Assembly (NCBI GenBank): GCA_030065635.1 | Contig: JASJDJ010000045.1 | Location: 1-42,025, forward strand | Origin: Xenococcaceae cyanobacterium MO_188.B32 | Lineage (GTDB): Bacteria > Cyanobacteriota > Cyanobacteriia > Cyanobacteriales > Xenococcaceae | Direction: 5' to 3' | DNA: 42,025 nt | In this document: one piece after another, positions 8,828 through 17,301 of the stretch | Position numbering within the stretch: the first letter of the stretch is position 1 | Layout of the letters: each line of letters begins with the position of its first letter | Translations under genes and position numbers: made by a program | Notes under the pieces: generated by a model | Database searches by the model: none | Told to the model about the DNA's origin: nothing | Seen by the model: only the letters and a program-made list of their open reading frames with translations

Positions 8828-8856
8828 AGCTATTAGCTCTTAGCTATTAGCTTTAG
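8828..8856. repeat. Short tandem AGCTATT-type intergenic repeat
   Basis: Imperfect copies of AGCTATTAGCT(C/T)TT are repeated in tandem between the acetyltransferase and the first GT4 gene. Short heptamer-based repeats like this are common between cyanobacterial genes. No coding potential is seen in the rest of this 170-base gap. Confidence 0.6.
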
Positions 8857-8953
8857 GGTTCAGTAATCGATAATTGATAATTGTCCATCTGATTTCCACA
8901 TTCTGAACTTCTAAACTCCTCTATTCTGAATTCTGTTTTAACTATTCAGTATT

Positions 8954-10375
8954 ATGCATATTAATAACCTTCGTGTACTAATTGTGGCAGAACACGCATC
9001 ACTAAAGTTTGGTGGAGAAGCAGCACTGCCACTGCACTATTTTCGAGTCCTTCGACAACGGGGAATTAATACCTGGCTAGTAGTTCATGAGAGAACTCGC
9101 GAAGAATTACAATCTCTTTTTGAGAGCGAGCGCGATCGCATTTATTTTGTATCTGACACTTTCTGGCATTGTTTTGTCTGGCAGTGCAGCCAAATTTTAC
9201 CAAAAAGGCTTGCTGATTTCACCTTCGGCTTAGTATTGAGGATGATGACCCAAATAGATCAGCACCGCATTGCCAAAAAAATTGTCCAGGAGCAACAAAT
9301 TGACATTATCCATCAACCGATACTAGTTTCTCCTAAAGAGCCATCAATGATTTTCCACATGGGTGTGCCTGTGGTAATTGGCCCGATGAATGGGGGAATG
9401 AAATATCCTCCAGCCTTCCGCCATAGAGAAAGTGGATTTGTCAATCTGAGTGTAGAAATAGGTCGTCTCTTTGCCAACCTATTGAACGCTTTAATTCCTG
9501 GCAAGCTGAAAGCCACAACTTTATTAGTTGCCAATCAACGCACCAAAGAAGCACTACCAAAGGGAATCGGTGGCAAGGTAATTGAAATAGTCGAAAATGG
9601 GGTAGACCTCTCAATTTGGAAGCCAAGTTTGGGGTTAGAAGAATCAGGGGAAAACATCAAAACCCAGCACCCAAAAAAAATAACCAAGCAACCAATTAGA
9701 TTTGTTTTTGTTGGTAGATTAGTTGAATGGAAAGCGGTAGATCTGTTGATACTAGCCTTTAAGCGTGTAAGGGAACAGATACCAGTCGAGTTGGAAATTA
9801 TCGGTGATGGGAAGGAAAGACAAGCCCTAGAAGCTCTGGCAAAAGAACAAGGTCTAATTCAACTCCAGAAACCCGAGTTGGCAACCCCAGACTTAGATAG
9901 TGAATCCCCAAAACGAGCAGCAGTTAATTTTACTGGTTTCCTCTCCCAGATAGATTGTGCCCAACGACTACAACTAGCTGATGTCATGGTGCTTCCGAGT
10001 TTACATGAATGTGGTGGTGCCGTAGTACTTGAAGCCATGACTATGGGTATACCCGTAATTGCTACCAATTGGGGAGGCCCAGCCGACTATCTCGACGAAT
10101 CCTGTGGCATTCTCGTCGAACCAACAACGCGAGATTCATTTATTAATGACCTGGCAACCGCAATGCTAAAAATGGCAAAATCACCCGAATTACGTCAGGC
10201 AATGGGTAAAGCCGGTCGTCAGCGCATTCTTGACCACTTTGATTGGGAAGTTAAGGTAGACACTATGCTAACCATTTACCAGGAAGCGATCGACAGATAT
10301 GCAAAGAAAGCAACTGTTCGGATATCTAATACCAAAGCTAATACTTCTCGTTTAACTAGTGCTGGCGAGTCATAA
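8954..10375 (+). CDS. Family 4 glycosyltransferase
   Basis: GT-B fold enzyme of 473 residues. The N-terminal domain starts LRVLIVAEHASLKFGGEAALPLHYFRVL, with the glycine-rich acceptor-side loop. The C-terminal domain has FVFVGRLVEWKAVDLLILAF, GDGKERQALEALA, VNFTGFL and VMVLPSLHECGGAVVLEAMTMGIPVIATNWGG, the EX7E-type donor site of GT4. A linker at about residues 300-325 between GDGKERQ and VNFTGF is longer than usual. It would add one sugar to the lipid-linked repeat unit at the cytoplasmic face of the inner membrane. ATG at 8954 is kept for lack of a better start. Donor sugar unknown. Confidence 0.88.
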   Translation: MHINNLRVLIVAEHASLKFGGEAALPLHYFRVLRQRGINTWLVVHERTREELQSLFESERDRIYFVSDTFWHCFVWQCSQILPKRLADFTFGLVLRMMTQIDQHRIAKKIVQEQQIDIIHQPILVSPKEPSMIFHMGVPVVIGPMNGGMKYPPAFRHRESGFVNLSVEIGRLFANLLNALIPGKLKATTLLVANQRTKEALPKGIGGKVIEIVENGVDLSIWKPSLGLEESGENIKTQHPKKITKQPIRFVFVGRLVEWKAVDLLILAFKRVREQIPVELEIIGDGKERQALEALAKEQGLIQLQKPELATPDLDSESPKRAAVNFTGFLSQIDCAQRLQLADVMVLPSLHECGGAVVLEAMTMGIPVIATNWGGPADYLDESCGILVEPTTRDSFINDLATAMLKMAKSPELRQAMGKAGRQRILDHFDWEVKVDTMLTIYQEAIDRYAKKATVRISNTKANTSRLTSAGES

Positions 10376-10554
10376 GTTCCATAGCAAATTAGGGATGGTC
10401 GCGGAAACATTTTAGAATTTCTTAAGCTAAGACTGTGATTTAAGCGAAATTGTTGGGAATTCTATGATTGCCACGGAGATTTGTCAGTTAACCAGCAGTT
10501 AACGTTGTCAATTAATATTTCAAGGCATTTAACCAGATTTCTCTACAGTAAAAA

Positions 10555-11832
10555 ATGAAAATTGCTTTTTTAGTTCATTACTATCCCAAGGTCAGCCACA
10601 GTTTCATTCGGCGAGAGATCGCTGCACTCGAAGCAATGGGCATTCCCGTCGCCAGGTTTTCCATTCGCTCCTGCCCTGGGGAACTAGTCGATCCCGCAGA
10701 CCTATTAGAATTAGAAAAAACAAGGACTGTTTTAGACGTTGGGGCAATCCGCTTATTTTTAAGCTTACTTCGCGTTGCTCTCACTAAACCCATTCGTTTT
10801 ATGCAAGCTCTCTGGTTAACTTTCAAAATTGGCTGGGGTTCAGATAGAGGGATTCTCAGAAATTTAGTTTACTTAGCTGAAGCTTGTGTCTTACTTGGGT
10901 GGTTCTCTGATTTAGAAATATCCCATCTTCACGCTCACTTTGGGATTAATCCTACCGCAGTAGCGATGTTGTGCCATGTTTTGGGTGGTCCTTCTTACAG
11001 CTTTACAGTTCATGGTCCCAAAGAATTTGATTCGGCTACATCGCTCGCTTTGCCAGAAAAAATCAACCGATCGGCGTTTGTGGTAGCAATTAGCTCTTTT
11101 GGCAAAAGTCAGCTTTATCGGTGGTGCGATCGCGACCAATGGTCAAAAATCCATGTGGTTCATTGTGGTTTAGATAAAACGTTTTTGAATGCTGTTTATC
11201 AGCCAATTCCAGATAAGCCACAATTAGTTTGTGTTGGTCGGCTTTGCGAACAGAAAGGTCAGTTACTTTTAGTAGAAGCAGCAGGGCAGTTAGCTGCTCA
11301 GGGGTTAGATTTTAAGTTAGTTTTAGTAGGAGATGGACCTCTAAGAAGTCAGATTGAAATTTCGATCGCTCGGTTAGGGCTAGAAGACAAAATTGAGATT
11401 ACTGGCTGGGCGAGTAACTCTGAAGTTCAGCAACATATTTTCGCCTCCAGAGCAATGGTACTGCCTAGCTTTGCTGAAGGGTTGCCAGTAGTTATTATGG
11501 AGGTACTAGCTCTCGGTCGTCCAGTTATTAGCACTTACGTAGCAGGAATTCCTGAGTTAGTAGAGCCTGGAGTTTGTGGCTGGCTTGTGGCACCAGGATC
11601 GGTTGAGGCTTTAACCACAGCGATGCGAATGGCTTTAGAGTCGCCAGTAGCCGAACTAGAACAGATGGGTAAAATAGGGATTGAGCGAGTGGCCAAACAG
11701 CATGATGCTACTCAAGAAGCTCGTAAATTAGCAATGCTATTTAACTCTGGCGATCGACCATTAAGAAGTGAGGAGTTACAAATAAGGAGTCAGGAGTCAA
11801 ATCGATTAGGACTTATCGAAAAAGTCTATTAA
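10555..11832 (+). CDS. Family 4 glycosyltransferase (WcaL-like)
   Basis: 425 residues. MKIAFLVHYYPKVSHSFIRREIAALEAMG is the hallmark opening of colanic-acid WcaL-like GT4 enzymes. HLHAHFG, FTVHGPKEFD, PQLVCVGRLCEQKGQLLLVEA, LVLVGDGPLR, ITGWASNSEV and MVLPSFAEGLPVVIMEVLALGRPVISTYVAGIPELV follow, covering both Rossmann domains and the EX7E-type site. The last 25 or so residues (LRSEELQIRSQESN and on) are encoded by repetitive AGGAGT units (about 11768-11800) that resemble intergenic heptamer repeats, so the C-terminus appears to have been extended by repeat DNA. The 179-base gap upstream shows no other gene. Confidence 0.88.
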   Translation: MKIAFLVHYYPKVSHSFIRREIAALEAMGIPVARFSIRSCPGELVDPADLLELEKTRTVLDVGAIRLFLSLLRVALTKPIRFMQALWLTFKIGWGSDRGILRNLVYLAEACVLLGWFSDLEISHLHAHFGINPTAVAMLCHVLGGPSYSFTVHGPKEFDSATSLALPEKINRSAFVVAISSFGKSQLYRWCDRDQWSKIHVVHCGLDKTFLNAVYQPIPDKPQLVCVGRLCEQKGQLLLVEAAGQLAAQGLDFKLVLVGDGPLRSQIEISIARLGLEDKIEITGWASNSEVQQHIFASRAMVLPSFAEGLPVVIMEVLALGRPVISTYVAGIPELVEPGVCGWLVAPGSVEALTTAMRMALESPVAELEQMGKIGIERVAKQHDATQEARKLAMLFNSGDRPLRSEELQIRSQESNRLGLIEKVY

Positions 11833-11873
11833 TTCTTCCGCGGTCAAAATTTGCCCTACTCGTAAAAGCAATC

Positions 11874-13217
11874 ATGTCATCACTTAAGAAGCTTGCCATC
11901 CGTGGAGCAGTCTGGACTTTTACTGGCTATGGGTTAAGTCAGAGTCTGCGATTGGGTGCCAACCTAATTCTAACCCGCCTACTTGTTCCAGAAATGTTTG
12001 GATTGATGGCGTTAGTCAATGTGTTTATTCTCGGTTTAACCCTATTTTCGGACATTGGTATCGGCCCGAGTATCATTCAGCATAAACGGGGAGACGACCC
12101 AGATTTTCTCAATACTGCCTGGACACTCCAGATAATTAGGGGGTTTGGGCTGTGGTTTATTTGTCTACTTATTGCCTTGCCCATAGCTCGATTTTATGAA
12201 GAACCACAGTTACTTTGGCTCATCCCTATTGTGGGTTTGTCCACTGTCATCAATGGATTTAACTCTACTGCTCTATTCACTCTCAAGCGTAAAATTAGCT
12301 TGGGTAAGCTGACAGTATTCGAGTTAGGAATACAATTTATTGCTCTTTCTGTCATGCTCGTCTGGGCATGGTTCGATCGCACTATCTGGGCTCTGATCGT
12401 CGGTAATCTTGTCTCAGAATTGCTCAGAATGATAATTAGTCATCGATTAGTTCCAGGAACTCATAACCGCTTTGCCTGGGAACAAAAGGCGATCGCGGAT
12501 ATTTTTTCTTTTGGTAGATGGATATTTGCTTCAACCTCTATGACCTTTTTAGCAGCACAAGCTGACCGACTGATTTTGGGTAAATTGCTCTCTTTTCAGC
12601 TTTTAGGTGTTTACAATATTGCTTTCATTTTTGCCGATCTACCCAAGATGGTAATGAATAGAATGGGCAATCAGGTCATTTTTCCGGTAATTTCACGACA
12701 GACCGATCTCCCCAGAGCAAATCTGAGAAAGAAAATTAGACAGAAACGTAGACTAATTCTCATTGCAGCAACTCCTCTTTTAGCAATTTTAGTTAGTTTT
12801 GGAGATGTATTAATCTGGGGACTCTATGATGAAAGATATCAAGATGCAGCTTGGATGTTGCCCATCCTCGCTTTAGGCATTTGGCCAAATTTACTGACCA
12901 TCACCATGTCTCCCTCCCTGTTGGCCATTGGTAAGCCTCTTTATGAAGCTTGCGGTAACTTTTTCAAGTTTTGCTATATGGTTATTGGATTGCCAATAGG
13001 ATTTTCTCTCCTGGGGGTGACAGGGGCTGTGATTGTAGTAGCTCTGAATGATTTTCCCTTTTATGCAGCAGTTAGTTATGGTCTTTGGCGAGAGAAATTA
13101 ACTGTGATTACTCAGGATATCCAGGCAACTGCGCTACTCATTGGCTTAATTACCCTAATTTGTATTGGACGACATCTTTTCGGTTTCGGGCTTACTTTTC
13201 CTGAAAATTTTGGATAA
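11874..13217 (+). CDS. Wzx-type oligosaccharide flippase (MOP superfamily)
   Basis: 447 residues with many hydrophobic helices. The N-terminus, SLKKLAIRGAVWTFTGYGLSQSLRLGANLILTRLLVPEMFGLMALV, is typical of WzxC/RfbX-like flippases, and GRWIFASTSMTFLAAQADRLILGKLLS is the conserved segment after helix 6. It would move undecaprenyl-linked repeat units from the cytoplasmic to the periplasmic face. It follows the GT4 gene by 41 bases and is 13 bases before the Wzy-type gene, matching the order expected of a Wzx/Wzy pathway. The C-terminus (FGFGLTFPENFG) is slightly shorter than that of some relatives, which reach about 480 residues. Confidence 0.88.
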   Translation: MSSLKKLAIRGAVWTFTGYGLSQSLRLGANLILTRLLVPEMFGLMALVNVFILGLTLFSDIGIGPSIIQHKRGDDPDFLNTAWTLQIIRGFGLWFICLLIALPIARFYEEPQLLWLIPIVGLSTVINGFNSTALFTLKRKISLGKLTVFELGIQFIALSVMLVWAWFDRTIWALIVGNLVSELLRMIISHRLVPGTHNRFAWEQKAIADIFSFGRWIFASTSMTFLAAQADRLILGKLLSFQLLGVYNIAFIFADLPKMVMNRMGNQVIFPVISRQTDLPRANLRKKIRQKRRLILIAATPLLAILVSFGDVLIWGLYDERYQDAAWMLPILALGIWPNLLTITMSPSLLAIGKPLYEACGNFFKFCYMVIGLPIGFSLLGVTGAVIVVALNDFPFYAAVSYGLWREKLTVITQDIQATALLIGLITLICIGRHLFGFGLTFPENFG

Positions 13218-13230
13218 ATAGGAGTGCCAA

Positions 13231-14613
13231 ATGAGTTTTCAAGCACAATTAGTAATGATCGCCTGGTTGCCTATTGTCTTCTACCTATTTACAATTTTTC
13301 CACCTCGGAAGGCAGTCATTGTCAGCTTTATTGGGGGATTGCTCTTTTTGCCAGAACGAGCAGGTTTTGCATTGCCTTTAATCCCAGACTACAAGGGAAT
13401 GGTGGCTACCTGCTATGGTATTGTACTAGCCATTATCTTTTACGATTCTCAACGTTTGAGGGATTTTAAACCAGGATGGCTGGACATACCGATGCTAATT
13501 TGGTGTATTTGTCCAGTCTTTTCCTCTATCACTAATGGCTTAGGTGCTTACGATGGGATCAATGAAGCAATCACTCAAACTGTAACCTGGGGATTGCCTT
13601 ATTTCCTGGGTAGACTCTATTTAAATAATCTTGCAGGACTCCGAGAATTGGCAATTAACGTGCTTAAAGGCGGACTGATCTATGTACCCCTCTGTATCTA
13701 TGAAGGTCGTATGAGTCCTCAAATTCACAACATCTTTTATGGTTACTATCCTCACCCGTCTGGTATTTCTCAAGCTTACCGTTTAGGAGGCTATCGACCA
13801 ATGGTTTTCATGCAACATGGTCTAATGGTTGGTATGTGGATGATGATGGTGACATTAGTTGGGGTTTGGCTGTGGAAAGCCAAGACTATCCAGAGACTCT
13901 GGAATATACCCATTAAATGGTTAGTCATTGTCTATATGGGAACTTTTATCTGGTGCAGATCCACTGGAACTTATGGCTATCTTCTTTATGGTTTGGTTAT
14001 TTTGTTTGCAGCCAAATGGCTACGTACTAGTCTACCCTTGTTACTGCTAATTGTAGGAATATCTTACTATTTATACGCTTCAGCTACCGGAACTTTTAAT
14101 ACTGAGGGTATTGTTTCCTTTACTGCTGATACGATCGATCCAGAGCGAGCGCAGTCTTTAGAGTTTAGATTTCATAATGAGGATATTCTGGCAGAACACG
14201 CAAGAGAGAAATTGGTATTTGGTTGGGGAGGATGGGGAAGAAATCGTGTTTATGAAGAGAACTGGCATGGTGTCTTTGAAGACATAGCAATTACAGATAG
14301 TTTATGGATTCTTGCTTTTGGAATTAATGGTCTTGTTGGCTTAGTCAGTTTAACCGCATCCCTCGTGTTACCTGTAATTGGCTTTTGTTTATCAGGTTAT
14401 CCAGCGAAAACCTGGTTCGAGCCCAAAATAGCTCCTGCTGCTGTTTTAGCAGTAGCTCTACTCTTGTTTATGTTAGATTCCCTCTTAAACCATATGTTTA
14501 ACCCAGTGTTTCCTCTCATTAGTGGAGGATTATCGGGATTGGTGCTGAAAAAAATAGGAAAACTAAAAGCAAACAGCAATGGCAAATTTAGGACTCACCG
14601 TTCGCTTAATTGA
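13231..14613 (+). CDS. Wzy / O-antigen ligase-like membrane protein
   Basis: 460 residues, about ten to twelve predicted hydrophobic helices, with a soluble loop around residues 275-345 (FHNEDILAEHAREKLVFGWGGWGRN). The HA..K...G.G.WG pattern is typical of the large periplasmic loop of O-antigen ligase and polymerase proteins. ATG at 13231 has AGGAG six bases upstream (13220-13224). An ATG in another frame at 13224 gives only a short unrelated peptide. It should polymerise or ligate the repeat units flipped by the protein encoded just upstream. The stop codon TGA (14611-14613) coincides with the first bases of a decayed IS200/IS605-type end, so insertion may have fixed the present C-terminus. 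Confidence 0.85.
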   Translation: MSFQAQLVMIAWLPIVFYLFTIFPPRKAVIVSFIGGLLFLPERAGFALPLIPDYKGMVATCYGIVLAIIFYDSQRLRDFKPGWLDIPMLIWCICPVFSSITNGLGAYDGINEAITQTVTWGLPYFLGRLYLNNLAGLRELAINVLKGGLIYVPLCIYEGRMSPQIHNIFYGYYPHPSGISQAYRLGGYRPMVFMQHGLMVGMWMMMVTLVGVWLWKAKTIQRLWNIPIKWLVIVYMGTFIWCRSTGTYGYLLYGLVILFAAKWLRTSLPLLLLIVGISYYLYASATGTFNTEGIVSFTADTIDPERAQSLEFRFHNEDILAEHAREKLVFGWGGWGRNRVYEENWHGVFEDIAITDSLWILAFGINGLVGLVSLTASLVLPVIGFCLSGYPAKTWFEPKIAPAAVLAVALLLFMLDSLLNHMFNPVFPLISGGLSGLVLKKIGKLKANSNGKFRTHRSLN

Positions 14614-14806
14614 CATCCTCCCATCGGCGTAGCCGAGGGATTCCAAAGAATCAAGAGGTTCTTGGTTCGGCGAGTCCACTTAAACTAAATCCCTATTGTA
14701 AAGCTAAGACCGATAAGTTATCGCGCTCGCTCTCTCACCGCAGGTGCGCGGAGCGACCCCTTACTGAAAGTGAGGTTCTTCCCGCTCGCAAGATAACTTA
14801 AGTGCA
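14611..14806 (-). mobile_element. Decayed IS200/IS605-type element or MITE-like remnant
   Basis: Read on the minus strand, the right end carries a hairpin and then GAGGATGTCAA, the arrangement I know from IS200/IS605 (tnpB-type) right ends. In plus coordinates the hairpin is CCCATCGGC (14620-14628), loop GTA, GCCGAGGG (14632-14639), with one bulged A. Next to it lies GGATTCCAAAGAATC, a word that recurs beside such ends in cyanobacteria. At the other side TAAGTTATC (14714-14722) pairs with GATAACTTA (14792-14800), a likely left-end hairpin. On the minus strand TTGAT (complement of 14807-14811) precedes the element, a pentanucleotide used as target by ISDra2-like members. No transposase frame remains. 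The 63-codon plus-strand frame across it is not a gene. Confidence 0.5.
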
Positions 14807-15015
14807 ATCAATTTTGCATACCCTCTGTCCCTTCAGAAATAAAAACATACAAGAGCAATTAATCAATTCTAAACATTGGTATAGGATTTTTAGAAGTACC
14901 CTTCTATAATAGTTATTAATAGAATTGTCTTGAAAATAGAAGTCAGGAGTCAGGAGTTTTTACTCGCTACTTGCTACTTCACTCAAACAGAATTTTTCAG
15001 ACATAGGCAAGAAGT
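14807..15015. other. Gap between IS remnant and coaE
   Basis: AT-rich and without a gene. AGTCAGGAGTCAGGAGT at about 14941-14957 is a tandem heptamer repeat of the same kind that invades the end of the WcaL-like gene. A TATAAT at 14905-14910 lacks a well-placed -35 box, so no promoter is called. Confidence 0.4.
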
Positions 15016-15630
15016 CTAATCTTTGTCCACTTTTCCCTTTATTGCCCGCTCGATCTGAGCAAAAAGACTAGACCGATCCGAGTTATTATCTAAAACTACG
15101 TCAGCTCGAGCGACTTTTTCGGCTAAGGATAATTGATTGGCAATACGAATTCGAGCTTGTTCTAAGGTAAGATTATCTCTCTTTTGTAGACGTTCTAACT
15201 GTGTCTGCTCATCACAATAAACGACCCAAATTTCTGTAACGAAATCCGTCATCTTCACTTCAAAGATTAACGGAATCGCCAAGACTACTATCTTACTATC
15301 TAATTGTTGCAGTTGTTCCACAAAGCGATCGCGCACGTAGGGATGAATTTTACTTTCTAACCACTTTTTTTCCCGCTCATCCTGAAAAATAATTTCCCCT
15401 AAAGCAGAACGATTGAGATTACCATCGGGGAGGATAAGGCGATCGCCATATCTGGCTACAATAGCTTGTAAAATTGGAGAATTTGGCTTAACTGCTTCTC
15501 TTGCATAAATGTCTGCATCTAAGACAGGTAATTGATAAGCTTCGGCTAAATAGTTAGATACCGTGGTTTTCCCCGTACTAATTCCTCCAGTCAAGCCAAT
15601 AAGTCTACGAGCAGTATTTTTATGCTTCAT
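15016..15630 (-). CDS. coaE: Dephospho-CoA kinase
   Basis: Phosphorylates the 3'-hydroxyl of dephospho-CoA, the last step of coenzyme A synthesis, in the cytoplasm. The 204-residue protein has GLTGGISTGKTTVS (P-loop, 12-25), LDADIYAREAV (substrate site Asp), a helical lid region with HPYVRDRF, and VLAIPLIFEVKMTDFV. The C-terminal part has QLERLQKRDNLTLEQARIRIANQ and ADVVLDNNSD. Length and motif order match the family throughout. It lies 26 bases downstream of the metalloprotease gene on the same strand, and the two may share a transcript without any functional link. Start MKHKNTARRLIGLTGG places the P-loop at the usual distance. Confidence 0.95.
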   Translation of the reverse strand: MKHKNTARRLIGLTGGISTGKTTVSNYLAEAYQLPVLDADIYAREAVKPNSPILQAIVARYGDRLILPDGNLNRSALGEIIFQDEREKKWLESKIHPYVRDRFVEQLQQLDSKIVVLAIPLIFEVKMTDFVTEIWVVYCDEQTQLERLQKRDNLTLEQARIRIANQLSLAEKVARADVVLDNNSDRSSLFAQIERAIKGKVDKD

Positions 15631-15656
15631 TAATTACTCTATAAATTCTCAATTAT

Positions 15657-16874
15657 TTAATTGCCCAATAATTTCTCCAGACAATATAGTCCACCAACTA
15701 TAAAAATACCAAGACCGGGAGAAAATTCAAAAGGGACACTGGCAGTCACGGCATTATAGCCAATTATATCTAAAGCACGAACATCCAAATTGGATAACAA
15801 CAACAACTCGCCTGGGCTGATAGTGGGGTTAAATATGCCAATTCCCAGATCGTTTTTCCAGTGACTGGCTTGTCTTCCATCTCCATTAAACACTCCTGTA
15901 GATAGAAGAGCTTGTAGAGTACCATCAGTGAGTATAGTATTACCTCCATCAATAGATAAATAGGGGTTGCCATTATAAATAACTCCATTGTATTCAATTG
16001 GATCGTCACCTACTGATAGATCGAGAATTTTTGCACCTAAATCATTCCCGATAGCTGTACTTACATCAGAATAGCGGAATAGATCGACTAGTTTAAAAAC
16101 AGTAGAATTATCTAGATCGGTTCCATTTTGAGGGGGAGTATTACCAGTGTTAGGATCCACATCGGAAGAACGATCTACTGTATTTATCCCGCTAGTAAAT
16201 CCCATAGCATGACCGATTTCGTGAAGGGCTATACCTACAAAATCAAACTTATCATTATCAATACCATTATTGCGATCGAAGTCAAAGGGAAAGTTGCTGC
16301 TGAATGTAATTGAAGCATCATCACCCACATCATTATTATTAATTAAACCAATAGCTTTGGCATTAGCCCGATTGACAAACAAAACTGTATTATCAGTCGT
16401 AACACCACCATTAGTAATATCGGTTATTTCCAAAGAACCGTCTTCTTCTGTACCGACAAAATCAAAATATTTACTAAGACCTTTATCGGTGCTAATGCTA
16501 CCAAAACCCGGTAAATTAGCTGTAGCAATAGCATCATCTATAGAAGTTTTATCCGTTTTTAAAGCATTTTCTACTTGAGAATAACTATAGACATTATTTC
16601 TAGAACCAGTTGTACCTAAGACATTAGGAGAAAGAGATCTAAAACCAATATTAAGATTAATAGTAATAGGATCTGTGAATTTACTTTCCCAAATAGCTGC
16701 TGCCTCCTGGAAGCCAGATAGAGCTTGTTTATCTATATCTGAATCGTGTATTAATTGAAATTCTATTGCTTCTGCAATGCTAGTACTGGTAATTGTTCCT
16801 AGTACTATAAAAACAGAAGATGTCAAAACAAAATTAAAAATATTTAATAAATTGTTGGATTTATTTATTGCCAT
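15657..16874 (-). CDS. Secreted zinc metalloprotease-like protein with exosortase-type sorting tail
   Basis: 405 residues. The N-terminal hydrophobic stretch (about 12-32) followed by TSIAEA fits a signal peptide. HEIGHAMGF (218-226) is a metzincin-like zinc site, HExxHxxGF, so it should be an extracellular or surface peptidase. Upstream it has AAIWESKFTDPITINLNIGF, a start shared by a family of cyanobacterial and proteobacterial proteins that I recall as the NF038122-type metalloproteases. The C-terminus, VPFEFSPGLGIFIVGGLYCLEKLLGN, is a short motif, a hydrophobic helix and a weakly basic end, resembling cyanobacterial PEP-CTERM variants (PFEFSPG). This implies processing by an exosortase encoded elsewhere. 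Substrate unknown. Confidence 0.8.
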   Translation of the reverse strand: MAINKSNNLLNIFNFVLTSSVFIVLGTITSTSIAEAIEFQLIHDSDIDKQALSGFQEAAAIWESKFTDPITINLNIGFRSLSPNVLGTTGSRNNVYSYSQVENALKTDKTSIDDAIATANLPGFGSISTDKGLSKYFDFVGTEEDGSLEITDITNGGVTTDNTVLFVNRANAKAIGLINNNDVGDDASITFSSNFPFDFDRNNGIDNDKFDFVGIALHEIGHAMGFTSGINTVDRSSDVDPNTGNTPPQNGTDLDNSTVFKLVDLFRYSDVSTAIGNDLGAKILDLSVGDDPIEYNGVIYNGNPYLSIDGGNTILTDGTLQALLSTGVFNGDGRQASHWKNDLGIGIFNPTISPGELLLLSNLDVRALDIIGYNAVTASVPFEFSPGLGIFIVGGLYCLEKLLGN

Positions 16875-17051
16875 AATTAAATTCTCGTTGTCAAAAAAAG
16901 TAGTAAAAGATGATATCCATCGTCTCTTTACATAATTCCCTATGTCGCACTTATATTTTGATTCCGAGAAAAAAACCGTAAATCCTTTGAATTTCTATAA
17001 CAGTACGTATTCATATTAGGACGTGAATTATAGGGTTTGCTAATCGCTAAT

Positions 17052-17301
17052 GGTGAAGCACTTTCGTTGGTGAGGCAGCGCGGTCTTGGGGAGCCAGTCC
17101 GTTGCGGTGAAGCAGTGCGTTGGGCGGGTTTCCCGACTTGAAGCAACTGCTGAACCCGAAGGGAGGTGTCCTCCGTTGTAGGAACTGGCGTAGTCTCCCC
17201 CATAAGCGCTGCCGAAAGGGTTTCCCGACTTGAGAAAAGTGAAGGTCGCGTCTTCCGAGGTCTCCTCGGAAGTTTATGACGACCGTCTGAACCCGAAGGG
17301 C
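17052..17301. repeat. Large nested foldback repeat (element A)
   Basis: A 250-base element built of hairpins inside hairpins. Pairs read directly: CACTTTC (17059-17065) with GAAAAGTG near 17233; GGCAGCGC (17074-17081) with GCGCTGCC (17206-17213); GCCAGTCC (17093-17100) with GGAACTGGC (17181-17189); AGCAG (17111-17115) with CTGCT (17147-17151). A separate 9-bp hairpin is CTTCCGAGG (17252-17260) / CCTCGGAAG (17264-17272). The words GGTGA before left arms and GAACCCGAAGGG or GAAAGGGTTTCCCGACTTGA after right arms recur. It is related to 37753-37875. An 87-codon frame on the minus strand across it is repeat-derived. Confidence 0.75.

Noticed and set aside
13224-13469. Alternative ATG frame overlapping the start of the Wzy-type gene
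   Set aside because: The overlapping frame at 13231 has a ribosome site and gives a full membrane protein of known type.
14610-14801. 63-codon plus-strand frame after the Wzy gene
   Set aside because: It runs antisense through the IS200/IS605-type remnant, has no ribosome site, and has a composition unlike real proteins.
14905-14910. TATAAT as a -10 promoter box
   Set aside because: No -35 hexamer at 16-18 bases, and the next plus-strand gene is far away.
16940-17203. 87-codon minus-strand frame starting MGETTPVPTTED
   Set aside because: It lies wholly within the foldback repeat; the peptide is Pro/Arg/Thr-rich and of the type produced when such repeats are translated.
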